Under the pieces are notes generated by a model. The model was not told the origin of the DNA. It was given only the letters and a program-made list of their open reading frames with translations, and did not search any database. This document shows, piece after piece, positions 9,127 to 17,923 of a stretch of DNA of 64,000 bases. The DNA lies in the NCBI RefSeq assembly GCF_000739935.1, contig NZ_BBJU01000023.1:157696-221695 (forward strand), written 5' to 3'. How positions within the stretch are numbered: the stretch's first letter is position 1; each line of letters opens with the position of its first letter. This stretch comes from Agrobacterium rubi TR3 = NBRC 13261. Lineage in GTDB: Bacteria > Pseudomonadota > Alphaproteobacteria > Rhizobiales > Rhizobiaceae. The position numbers were made by a program, and so were the translations under genes.

Positions 9127-9142
9127 TTAACCAAATAGTACA
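9127..9142. promoter_or_regulatory. Candidate TetR operator in the tetR/quiC divergent promoter
   Basis: TTAACCAAATAGTACA matches TGNACYA-NN-TRGTNCA with one mismatch and sits within a wider GTTAT/ATAAC inverted pair (9123-9146). It lies 22 bases before ATG 9165 of the quiC-like gene and 47 bases before the regulator's own start, so it could serve both promoters. The near-identical site at 4311-4326 is the main support. Confidence 0.5.
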
Positions 9143-9164
9143 TAACACTGGAAAGGAAGGCAAT

Positions 9165-11099
9165 ATGGTCATCCCCGGCACCCCGCAGCAAAAGCTGCCC
9201 ATGCGGACCTCCATCGCAACAGTTTCCATCAGCGGAGAGTTTCCAGAGAAGCTTTCTGCCATTGCAAAGGCTGGTTTCTCAGGCGTCGAAATCTTCGAGA
9301 ACGATTTCCTGACCTACGACGCTTCGCCACGCGAAGTGCGCAAGATGGTCCTTGATCACGGACTCGAGATCACCCTGTTCCAGCCGTTTCGCGATTTCGA
9401 GGGTATGCCTGATCAACACCGGCAGCGGGCATTCGAACGTGCCGAGCGCAAATTCGACATCATGGGCGAACTCGGCACTGATCTGATGCTGATCTGCTCC
9501 AATGTCTCGCCGATTTCCTTGGGTGGTGTCGATCGCGCAGCCAACGACTTCAACGAGTTGGGAGAACGCGCCGCCAAACACGGGCTTCGCGTGGGTTATG
9601 AGGCTTTAGCCTGGGGACGCCATATCAGCGATCATCGCGATGCATGGGAGGTGGTGCGCCGCGCCGATCAAGCCAATGTCGGCATCATCCTCGATAGCTT
9701 CCATACGTTGTCGCGCAAGATAGACCCCAATTCGATACGCTCCATACCTGGCGACAAGATCTTCATCGTGCAATTGGCGGATGCGCCCTTGTTCGACATG
9801 GACCTGCTCTACTGGAGCCGCCATTTCCGCAATATGCCGGGCGAAGGCGATCTGCCGGTGGTGGATTTCATGCGCGCCGTCGCCGCCACGGGGTATTCCG
9901 GCCCGCTGTCTCTAGAGATTTTCAACGACCAGTTCCGCGGCGGTTCAGCACGTTTACTGGCCGAAGACGGACACCGGTCGCTGATTTACCTGATGGACCA
10001 GGTGCGACGTTTGGAGCCGGATATTCGCATATCCATGCCCGACATGCCAAGCCCGGTGGAGACTTCGGGTGTCGAGTTCGTGGAGTTCACGACAGGACCC
10101 AATGAGAAGGCCGAACTGGAGGCTTTGCTCGACACGCTCGGGTTTGCGAAGTCGGCGCGTCATCTCAACCGAGAGGTCGAGCTTTATACGCAAGCCGATA
10201 TTCGCATCGTCATCAACACCGACAGCACCGGCGAAAGCTTTGCTGGCTCATCCTATTCCGTACACGGCACCAACGCCTATGCCTTTGGCATGAAGGTGAC
10301 GGATGCCAAGGCGGCATTGGAGCGCGCGGCGGCCATGGGTGCGCAGACTTTCATCGAGCCCCGACAGAGCGGAGAAATTGCCATTCCCGCCATTCAGGGT
10401 GTCGGCAACGGGGTCATCTACTTCCTTGACGACTCCCCTGCCCTCTCTTCCATCTGGGAGCAGGAATTCAAGCCGCTTGAACCAGACGTACCAGGCGATG
10501 CAGGCCTCACACGGATCGACCATCTGGCGCAGACCACACGTTATGACGAGATGCTCACGTGGCTGTTGTTTTACACGTCTATCTTCTCGATGCGCCGCAC
10601 ACCGATGGTGGACGTGGTGGAGCCCGGCGGTCTTGTTCGCAGCCAAGCCATCGAAAGCCTGCCAAAGGCAGACTTTCGTTTGACCATGAACGGTGCTGAC
10701 AATCGCAAAACATTTGCGGGCAAGTTTCTGGCGGAAGGTTTTGGCACCAGCATCCAGCATATCGCATTTTCGTCCAACGATATTTTCGCCACCGCCAAGG
10801 CTCTACAGCAGCGCGGCTTCCGCGCCCTGCCGATTTCGCGCAACTATTACGACGATCTCGAGGCACGCTTCGGCCTAGAGCCGGAACTGTCGGACGCGCT
10901 GCGCGCCTCCAGCATTCTTTATGACCGCGACGACAATGGCGAATATTTTCAGATCTATAGCCAGACCTTCGGCGAAGGCTTCTTCTTTGAAATCGTCGAA
11001 CGACGTGGTCAGTATGCTGGTTATGGTGCTATGAACGCGCCCTTCCGTATCGGTGCGCAGCGACGCCTGCTGCGCCCGGCGGGTCTTCCTCGCGATTGA
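9165..11099 (+). CDS. quiC: 3-dehydroshikimate dehydratase, QuiC-type two-domain protein
   Basis: A 644-residue fusion. Residues ~12-285 are a sugar-isomerase-like TIM barrel with likely metal ligands in GYEALAWG (Glu), IILDSFHTL (Asp/His), FIVQLADAP (Gln) and LSLEIFND (Glu). Residues ~300-640 are a hydroxyphenylpyruvate dioxygenase-like double VOC domain with RIDHLAQ, QHIAFSSND and FFFEIVERRGQY, the two His and one Glu expected for iron. Proteins of this architecture convert 3-dehydroshikimate to protocatechuate; whether the C-terminal half is catalytic is unclear. GGAAGG precedes ATG 9165, which decides the start over a longer frame. It is divergent from the TetR gene. Confidence 0.92.
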   Translation: MVIPGTPQQKLPMRTSIATVSISGEFPEKLSAIAKAGFSGVEIFENDFLTYDASPREVRKMVLDHGLEITLFQPFRDFEGMPDQHRQRAFERAERKFDIMGELGTDLMLICSNVSPISLGGVDRAANDFNELGERAAKHGLRVGYEALAWGRHISDHRDAWEVVRRADQANVGIILDSFHTLSRKIDPNSIRSIPGDKIFIVQLADAPLFDMDLLYWSRHFRNMPGEGDLPVVDFMRAVAATGYSGPLSLEIFNDQFRGGSARLLAEDGHRSLIYLMDQVRRLEPDIRISMPDMPSPVETSGVEFVEFTTGPNEKAELEALLDTLGFAKSARHLNREVELYTQADIRIVINTDSTGESFAGSSYSVHGTNAYAFGMKVTDAKAALERAAAMGAQTFIEPRQSGEIAIPAIQGVGNGVIYFLDDSPALSSIWEQEFKPLEPDVPGDAGLTRIDHLAQTTRYDEMLTWLLFYTSIFSMRRTPMVDVVEPGGLVRSQAIESLPKADFRLTMNGADNRKTFAGKFLAEGFGTSIQHIAFSSNDIFATAKALQQRGFRALPISRNYYDDLEARFGLEPELSDALRASSILYDRDDNGEYFQIYSQTFGEGFFFEIVERRGQYAGYGAMNAPFRIGAQRRLLRPAGLPRD

Positions 11100-11123
11100 T
11101 GAGCCGCATTACCGAACGGCGGA

Positions 11124-11900
11124 TCAGCCTCGGCCGACAAAGGGCATTTTTGTCGCCATGACCGTCATCGTCAACACGTTGGCATCAAGTGGCAGGCTGG
11201 CCATGTAGACGACGGCATTGGCGACATGGGTGGCGTCGATAGTGGGTTCGACGGCGACCTCGCCGTTTGCCTGACGCACACCGTTCGACATTCTCTTGGT
11301 CATATCGGTCGAGGCATTGCCGATATCGATCTGGCCGCAGGCAATGTCGAAGTCGCGCCCATCGAGCGCCAGAGATTTGGTCAATCCGGTAATGGCATGT
11401 TTGGTGGCCGTGTAGGGCGCCGTGTTCGGGCGTGGCGTCGTGGCAGAAATCGAGCCGTTGTTGATGATGCGGCCACCATGCGGCGACTGGCTCTTCATCA
11501 GCCTGAACGCTTGCTGGCTGCACAGAAATGCGCCGGTGAGATTGGCGGCCACGATGGCGTTCCAGTCTTCAAAGGTCTGATCTTCGATGGCAACACTGGG
11601 GACATTGATGCCTGCATTGTTCACCAGGAGGTCAAGCCGACCATAGGTGTCCGAGATCGTGTCGAACAATGCGCGCACCGAGGACGGGTTGCCGACATCG
11701 GCAGAAACGGCAAGAAACTCCGCACCGGTCTCATTACCGAGTTCAGTCGCTGCACTATTGACGACCTCTTCGCGCCGGCCTGATATCACGACCTTGTATC
11801 CGGCAATACCGAGCGCCTTGGCGATGGCTCGGCCAACGCCGGTTCCCCCACCTGTGACCAGCGCAACCTTTGCCTGCCTGTTTCCAGCTGTCGTCGTCAT
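11124..11900 (-). CDS. Short-chain dehydrogenase/reductase
   Basis: A 258-residue classical SDR. The cofactor loop is TGGGTGVG (about 16-23), the NNAG motif is at about 92, and the active site Ser-Tyr-Lys is seen in NGSISATT and APYTATKHA. The substrate is unknown. It is transcribed toward the quiC-like gene (convergent) and lies downstream of the GntR gene on the same strand, 58 bases from it, so it may belong with that regulator rather than with quinate catabolism. Confidence 0.9.
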   Translation of the reverse strand: MTTTAGNRQAKVALVTGGGTGVGRAIAKALGIAGYKVVISGRREEVVNSAATELGNETGAEFLAVSADVGNPSSVRALFDTISDTYGRLDLLVNNAGINVPSVAIEDQTFEDWNAIVAANLTGAFLCSQQAFRLMKSQSPHGGRIINNGSISATTPRPNTAPYTATKHAITGLTKSLALDGRDFDIACGQIDIGNASTDMTKRMSNGVRQANGEVAVEPTIDATHVANAVVYMASLPLDANVLTMTVMATKMPFVGRG

Positions 11901-11958
11901 GCAATAAACCCTCCCAGTTCGTCGCCAACTCTATCTGCCGCTCATCTTGAAGATGCGC

Positions 11959-12672
11959 TCACGGTGACGCAAGGGCATCTTTCAGCCCAAGGCCCTGTCG
12001 CGGTTTGAGATCGAGATCGGCCTCGATGTGATTGATGTGCCGGATCATCAGCGCACTGGCACCATCGCCATCGCCCTTTTCCAGCGCGTCCAACATGGCA
12101 GAATGCTCCGAATGGCCGCAGCTCGATATACCGGACCGGCCATACAAGGCGATGACGAGAGAGGAGCGCGCGACAAGCTCGTCCATGAACTTTTGCAGAA
12201 TGACGTTGCCAGCCACCGACGCCAGCATCAGGTGAAAGTCACCGGACGCCTTTATCTCGCCGCGGCGTGCTGTCGGGCCGCGCTCGTTCATATAGCGGGC
12301 TTCCTCATCCAGCTGGCGGCGGAAGTTGGCGATATCTTCAGGCGTGATACGCTCCACGGCACCGGCGACGATGCCTGGTTCAATTAAGCGTCTGGACGCA
12401 AAAATCTGCCGTGCTTCGTCTGGTGAGGGGTTGGACACGAAAGCACCACGGTTTCTCTCCGTCTTGACCAGCCCCTCGAAGGTCAACATCTGCAACGCAG
12501 CACGCGCGACTGTGCGACTGACATCAAACAGCGCACCGACCTCGTTTTCCGAAAGCTTCGTGCCGGGCGTCAGCCGCCGGTCGATGATGGCATTGCGCAA
12601 AGACTCGCGGATGGCCTGAGAACGGTCCTCTTGGGAGGTATCTGAGATGAAGAGTTTTTCGCTGATGGTCAT
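11959..12672 (-). CDS. GntR-family regulator with FCD domain
   Basis: A 237-residue FadR-type regulator. The winged helix covers about 22-85 (LSENEVGALFDVSRTVARAA) and the FCD ligand domain covers about 95-225, with metal-binding histidines in GDFHLMLA and CGHSEHSAML. I place the start at ATG 12672 (MTISEKL) since the upstream extension has no homologous character. It is divergent from the polyamine-type ABC operon, which it probably controls; inverted repeats in the shared 238-base gap are described separately. Confidence 0.92.
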   Translation of the reverse strand: MTISEKLFISDTSQEDRSQAIRESLRNAIIDRRLTPGTKLSENEVGALFDVSRTVARAALQMLTFEGLVKTERNRGAFVSNPSPDEARQIFASRRLIEPGIVAGAVERITPEDIANFRRQLDEEARYMNERGPTARRGEIKASGDFHLMLASVAGNVILQKFMDELVARSSLVIALYGRSGISSCGHSEHSAMLDALEKGDGDGASALMIRHINHIEADLDLKPRQGLGLKDALASP

Positions 12673-12751
12673 CGCTTGATCCAAACACTTCGTCTTTCTA
12701 CAGCGACAGGCCACCCCATGCCAAGCGGATTGTTTTTGATCATGGTCTAAG

Positions 12752-12787
12752 ATTGCATACGATTTACGCAATAGATCGAAAACGATC
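12752..12787. promoter_or_regulatory. Candidate GntR operator region (two inverted repeats)
   Basis: Two short palindromes lie side by side between the GntR gene and the ABC operon: ATTGC-N11-GCAAT (12752-12772) and GATCG-AAAA-CGATC (12774-12787). Either could bind the FCD regulator. Arms are only five bases, so chance is possible. Confidence 0.3.
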
Positions 12788-12910
12788 GCTTCATTTTTAA
12801 TCGGACGTCACTAGAGTGTCTAAGGCTATCAAAACTAATCAAGCATTTTTAATGGTTTAGTGAAACTGGCACGATTGATGCTTTCTATTATTCGACGCAA
12901 GGAGCGCCGG

Positions 12911-13999
12911 ATGAGCAAAGCTGCTGAAATCGATATTGTATCCGTCTCGAAGGTTTACGGCACCACCACGGCCGTTCATCCGATAAGCCTGAAGATTCCG
13001 GCTGGCACTTATTGTTGCCTGCTCGGCCCCTCCGGCTGCGGCAAGACATCGACCCTTCGCATGATCGCTGGCCACGAGAGCATCACGTCCGGTGACGTGC
13101 GCCTGGGAAACACCGTGGTGACGGACTTTCCGCCCGCCAAACGTGGCACCGCGATGATGTTTCAGTCCTACGCTCTCTTCCCGCATCTCGACCTCATCGA
13201 CAACGTCGCCTTCAGCCTGAAGATGAAGGGTGTCGGCAAGGACGAACGTCGCGCAAAAGCGATGGAAATGTTGAAACTGATGCAGCTCGAAGCCTATGCA
13301 ACGCGCCGTCCGGCCCAGCTTTCCGGTGGGCAGCAGCAGCGTGTCGCGCTGGCCCGCGCCCTGATTACTGATCCGGAAGCACTGCTGCTCGACGAGCCAC
13401 TTTCAGCGCTCGATCCATTTCTGAAAATCCGCATGCGCGCAGAGTTGAAAAAGCTCCAGACGTCTCTCGGCATCACCTTCGTGCATGTCACTCACAGCCA
13501 GGAAGAGGCGATGGCGCTTGCCGATATCATGGTCATCATGAATGACGGCCGCATCGAGCAGGCCGCCCATCCGCGTGTTATCTTCGAAAAGCCCGCCACT
13601 GCCTTCGTGGCCCGCTTCATGGGCGACCACAATGTCATCTCGGGCCGCATAACCGAGGTTGTCGGCGATGCCTTGATGATTTCCGTGCCCGCGGGTGGAG
13701 AGTTTCTGGCCAGTGGCGACCGGGGAGAACTAACCGACACGGCCGATATCGCCGTGCGCACCGACCATGTTCGGATTGGTCCACCGTCGGAAAAAGGGCT
13801 CGGCTTCACCGGCTCCATCACCAATATCGAATATCGCGGCTCGTCGGTCAAACTATCCGTCACCGGCGCCGGGATCGATGATTTCACCGCCATCCTGACC
13901 GACACAGAATTCTTTGCCAACCCGGTCAAGGTTGGCGAAGCGATACCGCTTTCCTGGGCGCGCGAGGACGCAATCGTTCTCGGTCGCCTGCAGAACTGA
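12911..13999 (+). CDS. Polyamine-type ABC transporter ATP-binding protein (PotA family)
   Basis: A 362-residue ATPase. Walker A is GPSGCGKTS, the signature is [15 protein letters not shown], Walker B is ALLLDEPLSALDP, and the C-terminal TOBE domain covers about 280-360. AAGGAG eight bases before ATG 12911 decides the start. It leads an operon with binding protein, two permeases and a hydantoin racemase. PotA-type transporters carry spermidine/putrescine but also other compounds; the racemase suggests a hydantoin- or amino acid-related substrate. Confidence 0.93.
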   Translation: MSKAAEIDIVSVSKVYGTTTAVHPISLKIPAGTYCCLLGPSGCGKTSTLRMIAGHESITSGDVRLGNTVVTDFPPAKRGTAMMFQSYALFPHLDLIDNVAFSLKMKGVGKDERRAKAMEMLKLMQLEAYATRRPAQLSGGQQQRVALARALITDPEALLLDEPLSALDPFLKIRMRAELKKLQTSLGITFVHVTHSQEEAMALADIMVIMNDGRIEQAAHPRVIFEKPATAFVARFMGDHNVISGRITEVVGDALMISVPAGGEFLASGDRGELTDTADIAVRTDHVRIGPPSEKGLGFTGSITNIEYRGSSVKLSVTGAGIDDFTAILTDTEFFANPVKVGEAIPLSWAREDAIVLGRLQN

Positions 14000-14036
14000 T
14001 GCCATCCATAAAAAATCAACCAGAGGAGAACAGGCA

Positions 14037-15323
14037 ATGACCGAGACCAAGAAACCAACAAGCATTTCGAGACGCACGCTGTTGAAGACGGCATCCGCCG
14101 CGGCAGGCCTTGTCGCAGGTTCCGGCGCCATCACCGGCTTCCCGACCATCTGGGCGCAAAACCCCATCACGCTGCGCCAGTTCGGCACGGGCGTATCGAA
14201 CCTCAATGCCATTGCCGAAAAATGCAAGGCAGACCTCGGCATCACGCTTGAGATGACGGCAACCGATTCCGACGCTGCCGCCCAGCGTGCTGTCACCCAG
14301 CCGAATTCCTATGACATTGCCGACATCGAATACTGGATCCTCAAGAAGGTCTATCCAGCAGGCGTCATCCAGCCGATGGAAGTGAAGAAACTCAAATATT
14401 ACGACAAGGTCGTTCCGCTGTTTAAAAACGGCAAGCTGAAACCCGACAGCGTGATTGCACAAGGCACGGCCCCGCACACCGTTGGCTTCGTCGAAAAGCC
14501 CGGCACCAAGACGTTTGCCAAGAGTGAAACAGAATGGTTCACGATGATGCCGACGATCTACAATGCCGATACGCTCGGCATTCGCCCGGATCTTGTGGGT
14601 CGCGAAATATCGACTTGGGCCGATATCATGGACCCCAAATTCAAGGGCAAAACATCCATTCTCAACATCCCGTCCATCGGCATCATGGATGCAGCGATGA
14701 TCATGGAAGCTATGGGCAAGCTCAAATATGCCGACAAGGGCAACATGACCAAGGAAGAGATCGACAAGACGATCGAATTCCTGATCGAAGCAAAACAGGC
14801 CGGCCAGTTCCGCGCGTTCTGGAAGTCCTTTGACGAGAGCGTCAACCTGATGGCATCAGGCGAAGTGGTCATCCAGTCCATGTGGTCGCCAGCCGTTGCC
14901 GCAGTTCGCTCCAAGGGCATCGCCTGCAAATATCAGCCGCTGAAGGAAGGCTATCGCTCATGGGGTGGTGGTCTTGGTCTCGCCAAGCACCTGACCGGTG
15001 CGAAGCTGGATGCCGCCTACGAATATATCAACTGGTACACGTCCGGTTGGGTCGGCGCCTATCTCAATCGTCAGGGCTACTATTCCGCGGCCATGGACAC
15101 GGCGAAGGAACATATGTCGGCCGACGAGTGGGGCTACTGGATTGAAGGCAAGCCAGCGCAGGGCGATATCGTCGCTCCCGATGGCAAGGTCATGGAAAAG
15201 GCGGGCGCGGTGCGCGATGGCGGCTCGTTCGAAGAGCGCATGGGTCACGTCGCGTGCTGGAACTCCGTCATGGATGAAGACCGCTACATGGTTCGCCGCT
15301 GGAACGAATTCATCGCAGCTTAA
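14037..15323 (+). CDS. ABC transporter substrate-binding protein, polyamine/iron type (PotD-like), Tat signal
   Basis: A 428-residue periplasmic protein. The N-terminus has a twin-arginine signal (SISRRTLLKTAS, then a hydrophobic stretch and IWAQ near residue 40), which implies folding before export. The body contains typical SBP_bac_8-type patterns such as YDIADIEYWILKKVYPAG and LAKHLTGAKLDAAYEYINWY. AGAGGAGAA precedes ATG 14037. It is 37 bases after the ATPase gene and feeds the two downstream permeases. Confidence 0.92.
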   Translation: MTETKKPTSISRRTLLKTASAAAGLVAGSGAITGFPTIWAQNPITLRQFGTGVSNLNAIAEKCKADLGITLEMTATDSDAAAQRAVTQPNSYDIADIEYWILKKVYPAGVIQPMEVKKLKYYDKVVPLFKNGKLKPDSVIAQGTAPHTVGFVEKPGTKTFAKSETEWFTMMPTIYNADTLGIRPDLVGREISTWADIMDPKFKGKTSILNIPSIGIMDAAMIMEAMGKLKYADKGNMTKEEIDKTIEFLIEAKQAGQFRAFWKSFDESVNLMASGEVVIQSMWSPAVAAVRSKGIACKYQPLKEGYRSWGGGLGLAKHLTGAKLDAAYEYINWYTSGWVGAYLNRQGYYSAAMDTAKEHMSADEWGYWIEGKPAQGDIVAPDGKVMEKAGAVRDGGSFEERMGHVACWNSVMDEDRYMVRRWNEFIAA

Positions 15324-15421
15324 GCCTGGCGAAAAGTGTGGGAGGAGCCTGTCGGGTACGACCGGCCCCTCCCCTTTCAAGACCGTTGACATCACCGCAC
15401 GCGCTGCAAGAGGAAAAGACC

Positions 15422-16333
15422 ATGGCGACTATGACGTCTCCGGAAATGGAAAAGATTGGCGACGCCAACGCCAAGAGCTTTCGCCTGTCGCCAGTGCTTG
15501 TGTCCTATCTTCAGGCCACGCCTCTTGCTGTCATTCTCGGCGCGTTTTTGCTGCTGCCGATCCTGATGATTACCGTCGTCAGCTTCTGGGATTACGATTT
15601 CGCCCAGATGTATCCCGACTTTCTGACCATGAACTACGCGGAAACGCTGGGGTCGTGGGTCACTTGGAAAACCTATCTCAACACGCTGAAATATGCATTT
15701 CTGGTGTGGAGCATCACACTCGTCATCGGCTTCTGGGTCGCTTACTTTCTGGCGTTTCACATCCGCACCAGCGCCATGCAGATGGTATTGTTCCTGGTCT
15801 GCACGGTACCGTTTTTGACGTCGAACATCATCCGCATGATTTCGTGGATACCAGTGCTGGGCCGTAACGGGCTGATCAACTCGACGCTAATGAGCACCGG
15901 CCTCACCTCGCAACCGGTGGAATGGCTGCTCTATTCGGATTTTGCGGTGGTGCTTGCCATGGTGCATCTTTACACGCTCTTCATGGTCACCCCGATCTTC
16001 AACACGCTGATGCGCATCGACAAATCGCTGGTCGAAGCCGCACGTGATGCAGGGGCGTCCAGCTGGCAGACACTGACCAATGTCATCTTCCCGCTTGCAA
16101 AGCCCGGAATGGCCATCGGCACCATTTTCGTCGTAACGCTCGTCATGGCTGATTTTTCGACCGTACAGGTCATGTCCGGCGGTCAAAGCGCATCGGTTGC
16201 GCTGATGATGAAAAATCAGATGTCGCTTCTGCAATATCCCGCCGCCGCTGCCAATGCCGTGGTGTTGCTCGTTCTCGTCTTGATGATGGTCGCAGGCATC
16301 CTGCGCATCGTTGATATCCGCAAGGAGCTATGA
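15422..16333 (+). CDS. ABC transporter permease (PotB-like)
   Basis: A 303-residue membrane protein with about six transmembrane segments and the coupling loop EAARDAGASSWQTLTNVIFP (about 203-222). The start is ATG 15422 after AGAGGAAAAG. The 98-base gap from the binding-protein gene holds a short GC-rich stretch with possible hairpin character (GGGAGGAG...CCCCTCCCC), which could stabilise the upstream message. It partners with the next permease. Confidence 0.92.
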   Translation: MATMTSPEMEKIGDANAKSFRLSPVLVSYLQATPLAVILGAFLLLPILMITVVSFWDYDFAQMYPDFLTMNYAETLGSWVTWKTYLNTLKYAFLVWSITLVIGFWVAYFLAFHIRTSAMQMVLFLVCTVPFLTSNIIRMISWIPVLGRNGLINSTLMSTGLTSQPVEWLLYSDFAVVLAMVHLYTLFMVTPIFNTLMRIDKSLVEAARDAGASSWQTLTNVIFPLAKPGMAIGTIFVVTLVMADFSTVQVMSGGQSASVALMMKNQMSLLQYPAAAANAVVLLVLVLMMVAGILRIVDIRKEL

Positions 16334-16334
16334 G

Positions 16335-17153
16335 ATGCACAGCGACAAGCGCGGCCGCGAGTTTTATCTTCTGGCGATCTTTTTTGCGGTCTTCGTGCTG
16401 TTCCTCTACGGCCCGCTTTCCGCCATTCTCATCCTGTCGTTCCAAGGTCCCAATGGCGGCCTAACCTTCCCACTGAACGGCGTATCGCTCCGCTGGTTTG
16501 CCAATCTCTTCGAAACCCAGGCTGTAGGTGATTTCGGCGGCTCGTTCAAGCGTTCGGCCAGCCTCGGCATCATGGTGATGTTGGTCACGGTCGGCGTGTC
16601 ACTGCTCGCAGGTCTCGCCTTCCGTCGCCGGTTCATCGGCGCGACCGCGCTGTTCTATCTGGCAGTCGCAAGTCTCGTGGTGCCGTCGATCATCATTTCG
16701 CTTGGCATCGGCGTCGTCTTCCAGCAACTCGGGCTGGAACCCTCCTGGTACACATCGGCTTTCGGGGCGCATCTGACCTGGACCTTACCCTTTGGCGTCC
16801 TCATCATGTTTGCCGTCTTCAACCGGTTTTCCCCGGCCTATGAGGAAGCCGCACGCGATCTGGGTGCCAGTTCATGGCAGACCTTTGCCCACGTGGTTTT
16901 GCCAATGATCGCACCAAGCCTTATCGGCGTCGGTCTGTTCGGATTTACGCTGTCCTATGACGAATTTGCCCGCACCCTCATGACGGCTGGTACTTTTAAC
17001 ACTCTGCCACTCGAAATCTACGGCATGACGACCAATGTGACGACGCCGGTGCTGTATGCATTGGGCACGGTGACCACGGTCTTTTCCTTCCTCGTTATCG
17101 CCGCAACACTCGGCCTCATCGTCCACCTCAACCGTCGCCGTCTGCGGTCGTAA
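16335..17153 (+). CDS. ABC transporter permease (PotC-like)
   Basis: A 272-residue permease with six predicted membrane segments and the loop EAARDLGASSWQTFAHVVLP. AAGGAG lies inside the end of the preceding gene and ATG 16335 follows that gene's stop by one base, so the two are translationally coupled. It completes the binding-protein/ATPase/two-permease transporter. Confidence 0.92.
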   Translation: MHSDKRGREFYLLAIFFAVFVLFLYGPLSAILILSFQGPNGGLTFPLNGVSLRWFANLFETQAVGDFGGSFKRSASLGIMVMLVTVGVSLLAGLAFRRRFIGATALFYLAVASLVVPSIIISLGIGVVFQQLGLEPSWYTSAFGAHLTWTLPFGVLIMFAVFNRFSPAYEEAARDLGASSWQTFAHVVLPMIAPSLIGVGLFGFTLSYDEFARTLMTAGTFNTLPLEIYGMTTNVTTPVLYALGTVTTVFSFLVIAATLGLIVHLNRRRLRS

Positions 17154-17163
17154 AGAGACATTC

Positions 17164-17910
17164 ATGCGCATTCTCATCGCCAATCCAAACACGACCGCCA
17201 GCATGACCGCGACGATTGCGGATTCGGCTGCGCGGGTGGCCAATGCCGGGACGGATATTACCGCTGTCACGTCATCCATGGGGCCTGTTTCGATCGAAGG
17301 GTACTACGATGAAGCCTTCGCCGTGCCGGGTTTGCTGGTGGAGATTGCCAAGGGTGAAATGGCCGGCGCGCAAGCCGCGATCATCGCCTGTTTCGACGAT
17401 ACGGGCCTGGATGCCGCGCGTGCTTTGGCCAATATTCCCGTGATCGGCATTTGCGAGGCGGCCCTCGCCACGACATCCTTCATCGCCCAGCGCTTTACCA
17501 TCGTGACGACAATGGAGCGGTCGCGCCAGCCGCTGGAACATCTCGTCCACCGCTATGGCATGTCCAGCCGTTGCAACGTGCGCGCGGCCGATATTCCGGT
17601 CCTGTCATTGGAAGACCCAACCTCGAACGCCCGCGACAAACTGCGCCACGAGATTGGCCGCGCATTGCGGGACGACCGGGCGGAGGCCATCATTCTGGGC
17701 TGCGCTGGCATGGCAGACCTGACCGCCGAATTGCGCAACGAGTTCAACGTGCCCGTGGTCGATGGTGTCGCCGCCGCCGTCAAGCAGGCGGAAGCGTTGA
17801 TCACGCTTGGCCTTACCACAGCAAAGAGCGGCGCCTATGCATCTCCGATCTCAAAGCCCTACAAAGGCATGCTCGAAATGTTCGAGCCGCGACTGACGAT
17901 GGGAAGCTGA
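17164..17910 (+). CDS. Hydantoin racemase / Asp-Glu racemase family
   Basis: A 248-residue cofactor-independent racemase. The two catalytic cysteines are at Cys76 (AAIIACFDDTG) and Cys180 (AIILGCAGMADL), the positions described for rhizobial hydantoin racemases (76 and 181). The N-terminus RILIANPNTTASMT is diagnostic of that subfamily. It follows the permease by 10 bases, so racemisation of the imported compound is the likely role. No hydantoinase or carbamoylase gene is adjacent; the amidohydrolase at 39.5 kb is far away. Confidence 0.9.
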   Translation: MRILIANPNTTASMTATIADSAARVANAGTDITAVTSSMGPVSIEGYYDEAFAVPGLLVEIAKGEMAGAQAAIIACFDDTGLDAARALANIPVIGICEAALATTSFIAQRFTIVTTMERSRQPLEHLVHRYGMSSRCNVRAADIPVLSLEDPTSNARDKLRHEIGRALRDDRAEAIILGCAGMADLTAELRNEFNVPVVDGVAAAVKQAEALITLGLTTAKSGAYASPISKPYKGMLEMFEPRLTMGS

Positions 17911-17923
17911 TTGCCGTCTCGAC

